This document shows, in pieces, positions 11,605-20,144 of a stretch of 64,000 bases of DNA. Within the stretch, counting starts at the first letter, position 1; each line of letters begins with the position of its first letter. The stretch is from Chryseobacterium sp. 7. GTDB lineage: Bacteria > Bacteroidota > Bacteroidia > Flavobacteriales > Weeksellaceae. The translations under genes were made by a program, and so were the position numbers. The notes below the pieces were generated by a model that worked only from the letters and a program-made list of their open reading frames with translations, did not search any database and was not told where the DNA came from. Location of the stretch: NCBI RefSeq assembly GCF_003663845.1, contig NZ_RCCA01000003.1, positions 1-64,000 on the forward strand, read 5' to 3'.

Positions 11605-11745
11605 GACGGACAGTCAATAGTGAATTTTGCTTCGCAAGTGAATGGTGAATGTTTATGATTAGACGAAACTCCCTGCTGATCATAAATTCATTAAAAATTG
11701 ACAAGTGAAGCGAATTGACTATTGACCATTCACTATTTCCTCATC
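11605..11745. repeat. Dispersed intergenic repeat, copy A
   Basis: The left part has GTCAATAGTGAATTTTGCTT followed by CGCAAGTGAATGGTGAATG; the right part has GTGAAGCGAATTGACTATTG and ACCATTCACTATT. The words are partly inverted copies of each other. A related block lies near 56280-56440. No protein gene is seen in this 300-nt gap. Confidence 0.5.
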
Positions 11746-11824
11746 CTTTCCCCTCTCCTCTGGCTTAATTTTTGTTCCTTGGAAATCACATTATTATTAA
11801 AAAAACATCCTTAAATAAATTATT

Positions 11825-12313
11825 ATGATGAAAAGCAAAATGCTCATGTTGGGAATGATATCCGCTCTATTCCTGGCTTCATGTACTAAAAAAGAAACTG
11901 CCGAAACTACGGCTGCCACAACAGATTCTGCTACAGCTGTGCAACCTGCCTCTACAGACAGCATCACTAAAGCAACGCCGACAGCAGCTGGTGATACCTC
12001 TGAAAATGCATTGGACTGGGCAGGAACTTATGAAGCGACAGTTCCTTGTGCTGACTGCCCGGGAATCAAGACTTCTTTAACCTTGAACAATGACAAAACA
12101 TTCAGCATTAGTGAAGAATATCTTGACAGAAATTCAAAAAATCAGGATAAAGGAACTTTTGCGTGGGATGCTACGGGAAGCATGATTACTTTAAAAGGAA
12201 AATCTGCCAACTACAAATACAAAGTGGGGGAAAATATGCTGATACAGCTGGATATGGAAGGAAAAGAAATTGATGGACCGAACAAGGATCTTTATGTATT
12301 CAAGAAAAAATAA
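11825..12313 (+). CDS. NlpE-like copper resistance/envelope stress lipoprotein
   Basis: 162 residues. A lipoprotein signal peptide ends in LFLASC with the lipidated Cys at residue 20, followed by a Thr/Ala-rich linker. The folded part starts at WAGTYEATVPCADCPGI, the hallmark of the NlpE N-terminal domain with its CxxC pair, and covers only that domain. In enterobacteria NlpE signals surface contact and copper stress through Cpx, which flavobacteria lack. Here the role is probably sensing or binding at the outer membrane. Confidence 0.85.
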   Translation: MMKSKMLMLGMISALFLASCTKKETAETTAATTDSATAVQPASTDSITKATPTAAGDTSENALDWAGTYEATVPCADCPGIKTSLTLNNDKTFSISEEYLDRNSKNQDKGTFAWDATGSMITLKGKSANYKYKVGENMLIQLDMEGKEIDGPNKDLYVFKKK

Positions 12314-12341
12314 AAATAAAGGCTTCGGCCTTTATTTTTTT
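12314..12341 (+). terminator. Terminator with UUCG tetraloop
   Basis: AAATAAAGGC-TTCG-GCCTTTATTT is a perfect hairpin closed by the very stable TTCG loop, with a T-run on the plus strand. It is located just behind the NlpE-like gene. Confidence 0.88.
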
Positions 12342-12354
12342 GTCTACTACACTA

Positions 12355-13002
12355 TTAAAACTGATACGCCTTAATCTTAGGATCATCTACCAAACGCCTG
12401 GTTAATCCTTCATGATGGCTGTTTTTCCCTGTAATTCTCCAGATAACCGTAAAACCTTCCTGTGAATACTGTTGTCTGATCATGAGATAAGCCAAATGGT
12501 TTTCTTTAAATATATTTTCACAATATTGAATATCTCCTGAGCTGTTGACTGCTATTCTGTATTCTCTGATTTTATTATAATTGTCAATAAAATTCTGCAA
12601 ATAGGTTAAGGCGCTCAAAATAATCAACACCAAAGCAGTTCCCAGCATGGCAATATAAACATATCCTGAGCCTACTGCCATTCCTATGGAAGCTGTAGCC
12701 CAAATGGTAGTTGCAGTGGTAATTCCTTCAATTTTATTATCTCCTTTAAAAATAACACCAGCTCCCAGAAATCCGATTCCGGTAATAATATTGGCTGCCA
12801 GACGATCCGGATTGGCTACACCTATTTTGATGGAAAGTATGGTAAACAGACAGGCCCCGAAACACACCAGAATAAAGGTTCTAAGTCCGGCAGATTTATT
12901 GCGGTATTCTCGTTCAGCACCAATGAACAATCCTAAAATAACGGAGATAAGAATAAGCAATAATTCGTTTTTAACAGCGTAATGGTCCTGAAGAAAATCC
13001 AT
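12355..13002 (-). CDS. MgtC/SapB family membrane protein
   Basis: 215 residues. The N-terminal two thirds hold about four to five transmembrane segments with the family motifs GLFIGAEREYRNKSAGLRT and GIGFLGAGVIFK. The C-terminal 70 residues form a soluble ACT-like domain. MgtC proteins modulate ATP synthase, magnesium homeostasis and survival at low Mg2+. It is transcribed alone and converges with the NlpE-like gene. Confidence 0.85.
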   Translation of the reverse strand: MDFLQDHYAVKNELLLILISVILGLFIGAEREYRNKSAGLRTFILVCFGACLFTILSIKIGVANPDRLAANIITGIGFLGAGVIFKGDNKIEGITTATTIWATASIGMAVGSGYVYIAMLGTALVLIILSALTYLQNFIDNYNKIREYRIAVNSSGDIQYCENIFKENHLAYLMIRQQYSQEGFTVIWRITGKNSHHEGLTRRLVDDPKIKAYQF

Positions 13003-13063
13003 TTTTTAAAATTTAAGCGTAGAATAAAATTACAACAAAAAAATCATCTGTAATGCGATCCCT

Positions 13064-13071
13064 TAACTTTG
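13064..13071 (+). promoter_or_regulatory. -7 element that sets the YdeI-like gene start
   Basis: TAACTTTG matches TAnnTTTG. It overlaps the TTG at 13069 that begins the longest open frame, so transcription should start after that codon. The true start must be the ATG at 13126 or 13150. Confidence 0.55.
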
Positions 13072-13125
13072 TTTAGGGCAATAAGATTTTATTTGACTGA
13101 AAACTTTCGTAATATTACAGATTCA

Positions 13126-13707
13126 ATGGAAAAGGCAAGTACAGGAGTTATGGAACCTACATTTTTTTCAACAAAAGAAAAATTCAGAGAATGGCTGGAG
13201 AAGCACCACGAAGATGAGAGAGAACTCCTGACAGGGTTCTACAAAACCGGCAGTGGAAAACCTTCTATGACCTGGTCTGAATCTGTAGATCAGGCTTTGT
13301 GCTTTGGCTGGATAGACGGTGTAAGAAAGTCAATAGATCATGAAAGCTATTCTATACGCTTCACGCCAAGAAAATCATCCAGTATCTGGAGCAATATTAA
13401 TATAAAAAAGGTTGAACAGCTTACCAAAGCAGGGCTAATGACTTCTGCGGGGCAAAAAGCATTCGATCTTAGAAAAGAGGACAAATCCGGGATTTATTCT
13501 CATGAAAAAGCGGATGTTTCACTTGATAGGATTTATCAGGAACAGTTTATGGATCATCCGGCTGCCTGGGATTTTTTTGAAAGTCAGGCTCCGTCATACA
13601 AAAAGGTTATTATCCACTGGATCACAAGTGCCAAACAGGAAAAGACAAGACTTTCCCGGCTTGAAAAAGTCATTGATATAAGTAAACAATCAAAAAGATT
13701 AGAATAA
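13126..13707 (+). CDS. YdeI/OmpD-associated family protein
   Basis: 193 residues from the ATG at 13126 (another ATG follows at 13150). The core FFSTKEKFREWLEKHH, then ALCFGWIDGVRKSID and RFTPRKSSSIWSNINIKKVE are typical of the YdeI family of small cytoplasmic proteins linked to antimicrobial peptide or bacteriocin tolerance in some species. The biochemical function is unknown. The longer frame starting at TTG 13069 is rejected because a promoter element covers that codon. The gene lies 11 nt upstream of the Imm22-like gene, probably in one transcript. Confidence 0.8.
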   Translation: MEKASTGVMEPTFFSTKEKFREWLEKHHEDERELLTGFYKTGSGKPSMTWSESVDQALCFGWIDGVRKSIDHESYSIRFTPRKSSSIWSNINIKKVEQLTKAGLMTSAGQKAFDLRKEDKSGIYSHEKADVSLDRIYQEQFMDHPAAWDFFESQAPSYKKVIIHWITSAKQEKTRLSRLEKVIDISKQSKRLE

Positions 13708-13718
13708 AAAATAGTATT

Positions 13719-14117
13719 ATGGATAAAGAAATTTCACATTTCTGGTTAGGATATTTCAAAAATGAAGAAGATTTTTACAGTTTCATAGAAGAAGATGAAA
13801 ATTATTATATAGAGGAAGAAACTGATGATCAGTATGTTTCCAAGTTTGCCGAATCTCAGAACATCAAATGGTTTGATGATGATTTTATAGAATATGGCTT
13901 CGAGGATGAAAGTCTTAGCCTTTATGACAAGTTTGCAGAATATTCTTATGCTGACCAATGGCTTCCGATCCTGGAAAGAAAACTGAATGAATTAAGTTTA
14001 GACACTCCTGTGAATGCTATCATTTTCGCAACAAGATTTGTGATTCCCAATCCTATTTCTGTGGAAAATGATGATTTTTCGCTGCATTATGTGGGTGAAA
14101 TAGAATATGATATTTAA
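13719..14117 (+). CDS. Imm22-like immunity protein (orphan)
   Basis: 132 residues, strongly acidic. The opening ISHFWLGYFKNEEDFYSFIEE and the C-terminal LHYVGEIEYDI match the pattern of immunity protein 22 family members, which neutralise polymorphic toxins including T6SS effectors. No toxin gene is adjacent: the neighbours are a YdeI-like gene upstream and a broken membrane protein gene downstream. It may protect against toxins from neighbouring cells, or be left over from a lost pair. The T6SS block begins 4.5 kb downstream. The family call is from sequence pattern only. Confidence 0.65.
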   Translation: MDKEISHFWLGYFKNEEDFYSFIEEDENYYIEEETDDQYVSKFAESQNIKWFDDDFIEYGFEDESLSLYDKFAEYSYADQWLPILERKLNELSLDTPVNAIIFATRFVIPNPISVENDDFSLHYVGEIEYDI

Positions 14118-14220
14118 TAATGTCATTAATAACAGGTGGTTTCAGCAATGTAGTCATCTGTTATTGATCAAAGATTCTGAAATGACATAGAAAGTGATCA
14201 TTTAATCTGTAAACTATATC

Positions 14221-14690
14221 ATGGAGAGAAATCTCATTGTCAAACAATCCAAACCTCATCGGCTCTACTCATTTCTGAAAAGTCTGTCCATTGGTACAGT
14301 TCTTATTTCCGCAGTTACATTTGTACAATTTTACTGGTCAATGGGAACATTTTCAGACCGTATGTCAAGTGGTTGCCTGGAATGTCGGTTTGTTGAAGAT
14401 GCATTATTGATGTCATTGATCACCGGTATTTTTCTGAGTGCTGTATTTCCTCTTTTTCCTTTAAAAAGATATTGGTCAAAGTTAGTCTTGAATTTTTTCT
14501 GCTGATCTTCGTCTGGTTATTTTGGAATTACTCGCTATTTGTAGACAGAGAGTCCTCATGGAGCACTTATGACTTCAATACAGAGATTCAATATACTATA
14601 TCGCTTTCTTTTTTTCCGGTTATTTTTCTGGGATGTTTGTGTGTTTTGCTTTTACATTATCAGAAAATAAAAGCTAGATTTGCAGCTTAA
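14221..14690 (+). pseudogene. Small membrane protein gene broken by a frameshift
   Basis: Two abutting frames look like halves of one gene. The first (14221-14505, 94 aa) has two membrane segments and ends NFFC-stop. The second (from about 14495 to 14690, in frame 3) continues with FFLLIFVWLFWNYSLF and another membrane segment. They meet at a run of six T (AATTTTTTCTG); adding one T joins them into a continuous product of about 156 residues with four membrane segments. This suggests a one-base deletion, a sequencing error or slippage. No family is recognised. Confidence 0.6.
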
Positions 14691-14702
14691 AAACAACAAC
14701 CA

Positions 14703-15413
14703 TTGAAAAAAATCATTTCTATTTTAATTTTGTCTTCTTTAATCGTTTATTCTTGCGATAAAACCAAAGCAGATGCACCAAAAAGTTCTTCACCCACTAT
14801 AAAAAAAGATTCAACACAACTTGTAAAAGAATCATCAACAGCTGGAAAACACATTTCAGATTTTGTTTCAAATCAGTATGAAATTCAATATGAAGCTGAA
14901 GGCGATCTCAATCAGGATGGTCTTGAAGATAAAGCTCTCGTTTTAAGAGAAAAAGAGGACACTTTAGCCCAGAGAAAGACGATTATTCTTTTAAAAAATC
15001 CTGATCAAACGTACCGTTTATTTAAAAGTTCTGAAACCGTTTTTCCTGAAGAGTATAATGGATCAGGTTATAAAATGCACGAAACTGAAGATATCAGTAT
15101 TAATAAGGGAACATTGAATATCAATCTCTACGATATCGGGCCCAACGGCAATCAATTCAGTAAATTTAAATATATTGATAATCACCTGATTCTTACTTAT
15201 ATTGAAACTTATAATATGGGAGCCGGTTCTCATTCTGCACTCTATTACGAGCCAATGAAAGGTAAAATTACACTGGAGAGCATCAATACAATGGAAGAGG
15301 AAATGCCATCAACAACACAAAAAGCTCAGGTAAAAAGAGAGAGATATTTATTTGAACATGTTTCACTGGATGATGTTGTAAGCAGTGCTTATGATTCTGC
15401 AGAAAAAAAATAA
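14703..15413 (+). CDS. Hypothetical lipoprotein
   Basis: 236 residues starting at TTG 14703. A lipoprotein signal peptide ends in LIVYSC (Cys18), followed by a Lys/Ser/Thr-rich linker. The mature part contains DLNQDGLEDKALVLREKED, a short Asp-rich loop resembling calcium-binding VCBS/FG-GAP-like sequences, then beta-rich sequence. No firm family. It follows the broken membrane gene by 12 nt and is followed by a bidirectional terminator. Confidence 0.7.
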   Translation: MKKIISILILSSLIVYSCDKTKADAPKSSSPTIKKDSTQLVKESSTAGKHISDFVSNQYEIQYEAEGDLNQDGLEDKALVLREKEDTLAQRKTIILLKNPDQTYRLFKSSETVFPEEYNGSGYKMHETEDISINKGTLNINLYDIGPNGNQFSKFKYIDNHLILTYIETYNMGAGSHSALYYEPMKGKITLESINTMEEEMPSTTQKAQVKRERYLFEHVSLDDVVSSAYDSAEKK

Positions 15414-15436
15414 AGATCTCATGACCCTAATAAAAA

Positions 15437-15470
15437 AAAACTTCCGCCTAAAGACGGAAGTTTTTTTATT
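15437..15470 (+). terminator. Bidirectional terminator
   Basis: AAACTTCCG and CGGAAGTTT form a stem around CCTAAAGA, with an A-run before and a T-run after. It separates the lipoprotein gene from the convergent polA and can serve both. Confidence 0.88.
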
Positions 15471-15491
15471 GTTAAGAATAAATCGTATTGA

Positions 15492-18326
15492 TTAATGTGC
15501 CTCTAACCAGTTATCTCCTACTCCAATTTCTACCAATAGAGGAACCTGTGTCTTTAAGGCATTCTCCATTTCGGTTTTGATCAGTTTTGAAGCGGATTCA
15601 ATCTCATCTACCGGAGATTCGAATATCAATTCGTCATGTACCTGAAGCAGCATTTTTGTTTTAAGCTGTTGTTCTTCAAGCTCTCTGTCTATTTTGATCA
15701 TGGCAAGCTTTACAACATCTGCGGCACTTCCCTGAACGGGCGCATTCACAGCGTTTCTTTCTGCATGACCTCTTACTACGAAATTATTGGAATTGATATC
15801 TTTCAAATGACGCTTTCTACCTAAAATAGTTTCTACATAGCCTAACTGACGAGCTTTACTCACCTGTTCTGCCATATATTCCTTTAATTTCGGATAGGTT
15901 TCGAAATACGCTTCGATCATTTGTTTGGCTTCTGTACGGGACAATCCGGTTTGTTCTGCCAAAGCAAAAGCTCCCTGTCCGTAGATAATCCCGAAGTTTA
16001 CGGTCTTAGCCTGACTTCTCTGGGTTTTGGAAACCTCATCCAAAGGAATTTTAAAGAGTTTAGCCGCTGTGGAAGCGTGGATATCTTCACCATCCTGGAA
16101 AGCTTTGATCATGTTATCTTCTCCTGAAATTTCAGCAATCAAACGAAGTTCGATCTGTGAATAATCGGCAGAAATAATCTTCTTTCCTTCTCCTGAAACA
16201 AAGGCTCCACGAATCTGCTGCCCTCTCACTGTTCGGATCGGGATATTCTGCAGGTTCGGGTTTACACTCGCCAAACGGCCTGTAGCAGCTGTGGTCTGTG
16301 AGAAGTTGGTATGTACCCTGTTATCTTTTTTCTCAATCTGTGAAGGCAAAGCGTCTACATAGGTTGATTTTAATTTCTGATAGGTTCTGTATTCCAGAAT
16401 ATGCTTGATGATCTCATGTTTTGATGATAGTTTCTGAAGAACATCTTCCGAGGTTGCATACTGTCCTGTTTTTGTTTTCTTAGCTTTTGGATCCAGCTGT
16501 AATTTTTCAAACAGAATCTCTCCCAGCTGTTTAGGTGAATTCATGTTGAATTCTTCTTCTGAAAGCTCAAAAATCTTCGTTTCCAGCTGCTTCAGATCAT
16601 TCTCAAGGTCAACGCTTTCCTGTGCCAGCCATTTTTCATCCAGAGAAATCCCTGCCAATTCCATTTTTGCAAGAACTTCCATCAAAGGCATTTCAATATT
16701 AAAGAAAAGTTCTTCTAGATTTTCTTTTTTCAGCTGTGGTGCGAAAAGCTCATACAACTGGAAAGTGATATCTGCATCTTCCGCCGCATAATCTGTCTGT
16801 GTTCTTATATCAGCATCTCTGAAACTGCCCTGTTTTTTACCTTTCTTCCCAATAATAGTTTCAATAGATACCGGCTTGTAGTTCAGGTACACTTCTGAAA
16901 GATAGTCCATCCCGTGTCTTCCGTCCGGATTCAGCAGGTAGTGGGCAATCATAGTATCAAACATGGCACCTTTTACGGTGATGTCGTATTGCTTTAAAAC
17001 TTTATAATCATATTTAAGATTATGTGCAATTTTCAGCAGATCTTCTTTTTCGAAAAACGGTCTGAAAATCTCCAAGGTCTGCAACACTTCTTCTCTTTTT
17101 TCAGAAAGAGGAATATAATAAGCAAGTCCTTTTTTATAAGAGAAACTCATCCCTACTAACTCTGCTTCCAGTTCGTTTAATGAGGTTGTTTCTGTATCAA
17201 AACAAACAACTTTTTGCAGCAGCAGGTTATCTACCAGTTTTTTCTGAGCTTTTGGATTATCGATATACTGATAAAGATGATCATTATTCTCAATGGTGGA
17301 TTTTGTAGAAGTAGCCTGTTCCAATTCTTCAAAGTTGGCAAAAAGATCAAGCTGCATAACCTGTCCTTTTACTTCTGTTCCTGACGGAGTCTGTGTCACT
17401 TCTACCTCGCTTACCACTACTGTTTCGGTGGCTGCAGGAGCAAAAGCTCTGTAAAGGTTTTCGTAAAGTCTTCTGAATTCTATTTCATCAAAAACTTCTT
17501 TTACCTTTTCAAAATCCGGAGTCTCAAGATCATATTGTTCCTGATGGAATTCTACAGGAGCATCACAGATAATGGTTGCTAATTTTTTAGACAAAATACC
17601 ACGTTCTGCGGAAGCTTCTACTTTTTCCTTCAGTTTACCTTTCAGCTTATCTGTATTGGCCAATAAAGTTTCGATGTTCCCGAATTCTTTCAGGAATTTC
17701 ATGGCAGTTTTCTCTCCTACCCCTTCCAGTCCCGGAATATTATCCACTGCATCTCCCATCATAGCAAGGAAATCTATCACCTGCTTAGGATCTTCAATCT
17801 CGTATTTTGCTTTTACTTCTTCTACTCCAAGAATTTCAATATCACCGCCTTTTAGCCCTGGCTTATAAATTTTGATTTTATCAGTAACCAGCTGTGCAAA
17901 ATCTTTATCCGGAGTTACCATGAAAGTGGTATAACCTTCCTTCTCTGCTTTGCATGCTATAGTCCCAATAACATCATCCGCTTCATATCCTTCTACTCCA
18001 AGGCGTGGAATATGCATTGCTTCCAGAATTTTGTGAATGTATGGAACCGCAATTTTGATCGCTTCAGGAGTCTCACTTCTGTTGGCTTTGTAGTCTGAAT
18101 AATCATCAGTTCTTACACTCGCCTGCCCTACATCAAAAACTACTGCCAGATGGGTAGGTTTCTCTCTTCTGATTAATTCGATTAAAGAGTTGGTAAAACC
18201 AAAGATGGCAGAAGTATCCAGGCCTTTGCTGGTAAGTCTTGGATTCCTGATTAATGCGTAGTATCCTCTGAAAATCATCGCATAGGCATCGATGAGAAAC
18301 AGCCTTTTATCTTTTGTTGCGTCCAT
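15492..18326 (-). CDS. polA: DNA polymerase I
   Basis: 944 residues from the ATG at 18326. The N-terminal 5' nuclease domain (about 1-300) shows FLIDAYAMIFRGYYAL and the EGYEADDVIGT and GDAVDNIPG metal/DNA sites. The 3'-5' exonuclease domain keeps its active-site acids (FDTETTSLNELEAELVGMS at about 380), so proofreading is likely intact. The polymerase domain has DYSQIELRLIAEIS (motif A), KTVNFGIIYGQG (motif B) and VHDELIFE (motif C). It acts in repair and Okazaki fragment processing. The six-codon longer frame starting at a TTG is unlikely because that codon is part of the -7 box. Confidence 0.97.
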   Translation of the reverse strand: MDATKDKRLFLIDAYAMIFRGYYALIRNPRLTSKGLDTSAIFGFTNSLIELIRREKPTHLAVVFDVGQASVRTDDYSDYKANRSETPEAIKIAVPYIHKILEAMHIPRLGVEGYEADDVIGTIACKAEKEGYTTFMVTPDKDFAQLVTDKIKIYKPGLKGGDIEILGVEEVKAKYEIEDPKQVIDFLAMMGDAVDNIPGLEGVGEKTAMKFLKEFGNIETLLANTDKLKGKLKEKVEASAERGILSKKLATIICDAPVEFHQEQYDLETPDFEKVKEVFDEIEFRRLYENLYRAFAPAATETVVVSEVEVTQTPSGTEVKGQVMQLDLFANFEELEQATSTKSTIENNDHLYQYIDNPKAQKKLVDNLLLQKVVCFDTETTSLNELEAELVGMSFSYKKGLAYYIPLSEKREEVLQTLEIFRPFFEKEDLLKIAHNLKYDYKVLKQYDITVKGAMFDTMIAHYLLNPDGRHGMDYLSEVYLNYKPVSIETIIGKKGKKQGSFRDADIRTQTDYAAEDADITFQLYELFAPQLKKENLEELFFNIEMPLMEVLAKMELAGISLDEKWLAQESVDLENDLKQLETKIFELSEEEFNMNSPKQLGEILFEKLQLDPKAKKTKTGQYATSEDVLQKLSSKHEIIKHILEYRTYQKLKSTYVDALPSQIEKKDNRVHTNFSQTTAATGRLASVNPNLQNIPIRTVRGQQIRGAFVSGEGKKIISADYSQIELRLIAEISGEDNMIKAFQDGEDIHASTAAKLFKIPLDEVSKTQRSQAKTVNFGIIYGQGAFALAEQTGLSRTEAKQMIEAYFETYPKLKEYMAEQVSKARQLGYVETILGRKRHLKDINSNNFVVRGHAERNAVNAPVQGSAADVVKLAMIKIDRELEEQQLKTKMLLQVHDELIFESPVDEIESASKLIKTEMENALKTQVPLLVEIGVGDNWLEAH

Positions 18327-18341
18327 ATTTTGAATAATGAA

Positions 18342-18349
18342 CAAATATA
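18342..18349 (-). promoter_or_regulatory. -7 element of polA
   Basis: TATATTTG on the minus strand, 15 nt upstream of ATG 18326. It gives a very short leader of about 10 nt and excludes the upstream TTG as start. Confidence 0.55.
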
Positions 18350-18512
18350 TGAAAATAGGAGTAAAAGTTGGTAGTTTGGGGAAGGGTTTCGGAGTGCGGG
18401 GTTGCGGGATAAGGAGAATGTTTTTTAATGGTAGTGGTTTGGAAAATTGATTAATTCTATTTTATTTCGATGGTTCTCTGTTTCTTTGTTGATTATTATT
18501 CCTTTATAAAAG

Positions 18513-18546
18513 CAAAACAGCATACCAAAAGGCATACTGTTTCTTT
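18513..18546 (-). terminator. Terminator of tssD copy 1
   Basis: On the minus strand, AAACAGTATGCC-TTTT-GGTATGCTGTTT is a near-perfect hairpin 20 nt after the tssD stop codon. Confidence 0.8.
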
Positions 18547-18565
18547 TTTATTTAAGTTTATGGGA

Positions 18566-18979
18566 TTATTTACCTGCTGAAGGCCATAGTCCGGCAAACT
18601 GAGAAGTACCGTAGTCGATAGTTTCTGCACTTACTACGAAACTGATCAGCATACTGTTGCTGTCAATAGCATCGAAGTCTACTTCGTGCTGGATCACATA
18701 TCCGTTTTCCCATTTCAAAGTGATCAATGTTCCTTCTTCGTGAGATTTGTTGAACGTGATTTCTCCTACTGTCGGCTTATATTTACCGTTTAATAAGCTT
18801 TCAAGGATGTCTGATTTTTCAGTAGCTTCTACTGTAACCTTGATTAATGCGTTAGAAGGATCTGATGCTACACGTCCTGAAACGTCTGTAGATCTTGATA
18901 CGCTGTAGTTCATTTTTAACAGTTTCTGTCCTTCACCGTTGTTGAATTTTAAGATTCCTCTTGAATTTCTTTCTGCCAT
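18566..18979 (-). CDS. tssD: T6SS tube protein TssD (Hcp-like), copy 1
   Basis: 137 residues, no signal peptide. The sequence begins AERNSRGILKFNNGEGQKLL and is rich in beta strands, as in the Bacteroidota Hcp-like TssD family that builds the inner tube of T6SS-iii. The protein is residue-for-residue identical to copy 2, although I count about 24 silent base differences. It is monocistronic, with its own promoter, operator and terminator. Separate strong promoters fit the need for large amounts of tube subunit. Confidence 0.9.
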   Translation of the reverse strand: MAERNSRGILKFNNGEGQKLLKMNYSVSRSTDVSGRVASDPSNALIKVTVEATEKSDILESLLNGKYKPTVGEITFNKSHEEGTLITLKWENGYVIQHEVDFDAIDSNSMLISFVVSAETIDYGTSQFAGLWPSAGK

Positions 18980-19031
18980 GATTGTAAATTTTTAATCGTT
19001 AGTAATAAATTGTAATTCAATAATTATATAA

Positions 19032-19125
19032 CAAAGATAACCCCCTTGATTTTGAAAAAAAAGCTTTTGAAAGGAAATCTGAAAAAGTGTAGTAGTTCTA
19101 CGATTTCATGTCGTAATTCTACGAC
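19032..19125 (-). promoter_or_regulatory. tssD copy 1 promoter with dual-palindrome operator
   Basis: TATCTTTG (-7, 19032-19039) lies upstream of tssD. Fifty bp further up are two 16-bp elements of the form GTMGTA-NTTC-TACGAY at 19089-19104 and 19110-19125. The second, GTCGTAATTCTACGAC, is a perfect 6+4+6 palindrome. Their starts are 21 bp apart, two helical turns, so they lie on one face of the DNA. The same arrangement recurs at the other two tssD copies. Confidence 0.85.
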
Positions 19126-19303
19126 AAAAGATTTAAAACAAAACATAACATTCTATAAATAAATATTTTAAACACAAATGTAAATTTATAAAAACCAACC
19201 ATTTATTACACAAAAAAGGGAAATAAAATATTTAAAAAGTATCATAAAGAAAGTAAAAAACCGCTGATTTTTCACATTTCAATTGCACAGGCTGAGATAA
19301 CAT

Positions 19304-19345
19304 AAAAAAACAGAACAGTATACCCGGATGGGTGTACTGTTCTGT
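19304..19345 (-). terminator. Terminator of tssD copy 2
   Basis: On the minus strand ACAGAACAGTACACCC and GGGTATACTGTTCTGT form a long hairpin (one wobble) followed by seven T. It is a strong intrinsic terminator about 35 nt behind the gene. Confidence 0.88.
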
Positions 19346-19379
19346 ACCAATTTTATTTTTACTAAGATGATGAATAGGC

Positions 19380-19793
19380 TTATTTACCTGCTGAAGGCCA
19401 TAGTCCAGCGAACTGAGAAGTACCGTAGTCAATGGTTTCAGCACTTACTACGAAGCTGATCAGCATACTGTTGCTGTCAATAGCATCGAAGTCTACTTCA
19501 TGCTGGATCACATATCCGTTCTCCCATTTCAAAGTGATCAGTGTTCCTTCTTCGTGGGATTTGTTGAATGTGATTTCTCCTACAGTCGGTTTGTATTTTC
19601 CATTTAACAAGCTTTCAAGAATGTCTGACTTTTCTGTAGCTTCTACTGTTACTTTGATTAATGCGTTAGAAGGATCTGATGCTACACGTCCTGAAACGTC
19701 TGTAGATCTTGATACGCTGTAGTTCATTTTTAACAGCTTCTGTCCTTCACCATTGTTGAATTTTAAGATTCCTCTTGAATTTCTTTCTGCCAT
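19380..19793 (-). CDS. tssD: T6SS tube protein TssD (Hcp-like), copy 2
   Basis: 137 residues, identical in protein sequence to copy 1, with differences only at silent positions. This means strong selection on every residue, or protein-level constraint after an old duplication. The first third of the gene is nearly base-identical between copies while silent differences cluster in the middle and at the 3' end, which hints at partial gene conversion. It has its own promoter and terminator. Confidence 0.9.
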   Translation of the reverse strand: MAERNSRGILKFNNGEGQKLLKMNYSVSRSTDVSGRVASDPSNALIKVTVEATEKSDILESLLNGKYKPTVGEITFNKSHEEGTLITLKWENGYVIQHEVDFDAIDSNSMLISFVVSAETIDYGTSQFAGLWPSAGK

Positions 19794-19841
19794 GATTGTA
19801 AATTTTGATCGTTAATATTTTGTGATTCGGTGATTGTATAG

Positions 19842-19935
19842 CAAAGATAGAGGCTCTTTTTCGCTAAAAAAAGCTTTTAAAAGGAAATCTGAAAAATTGT
19901 AGTAATTCTACGATTTCTTGTAGTAATTCTACGAC
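19842..19935 (-). promoter_or_regulatory. tssD copy 2 promoter with dual-palindrome operator
   Basis: -7 box TATCTTTG at 19842-19849, then exactly 50 bp to the first of two 16-bp elements (19899-19914, 19920-19935), again with starts 21 bp apart. The elements read GTAGTAATTCTACGAT and GTAGTAATTCTACGAC. The flanking strings GCTTTTTTTA and AGATTTCCTTTTAAAAGC are shared with copy 1. Confidence 0.85.
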
Positions 19936-20091
19936 AATGGATTTAACAAATTCATTCAAAACATTATTAATAGAGGATTTTAGCTTAATGGAAAAGAATA
20001 ATAAAAACAGTAATTTTCCACTTAAACGAGAAATATTAAGATTTCTTTAGTATAAAATTAAGATGATTTAACAGAGCAGATGTTCATAAAA

Positions 20092-20122
20092 AAAGCAACC
20101 AGTTAAAAAACTGACTGCCATT
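20092..20122 (-). terminator. Terminator of the tssH-transglycosylase unit
   Basis: On the minus strand GCAGTCAGTT-TTTT-AACTGGTTGC (two G-T pairs) is followed by seven T. It lies 23 nt behind the transglycosylase stop codon. Confidence 0.75.
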
Positions 20123-20144
20123 ATTATTTTAATTTGAGACAAAC

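Noticed and set aside
13069..13125. N-terminal extension of the YdeI-like protein from TTG
   Set aside because: A TAnnTTTG box overlaps the TTG, so the extension would not be transcribed.
18566..19793. TssD copies as phage tail tube or as a contractile phage-like particle
   Set aside because: No sheath, baseplate, head or integrase genes are nearby; TssH, TssR and TssO-like neighbours favour T6SS.
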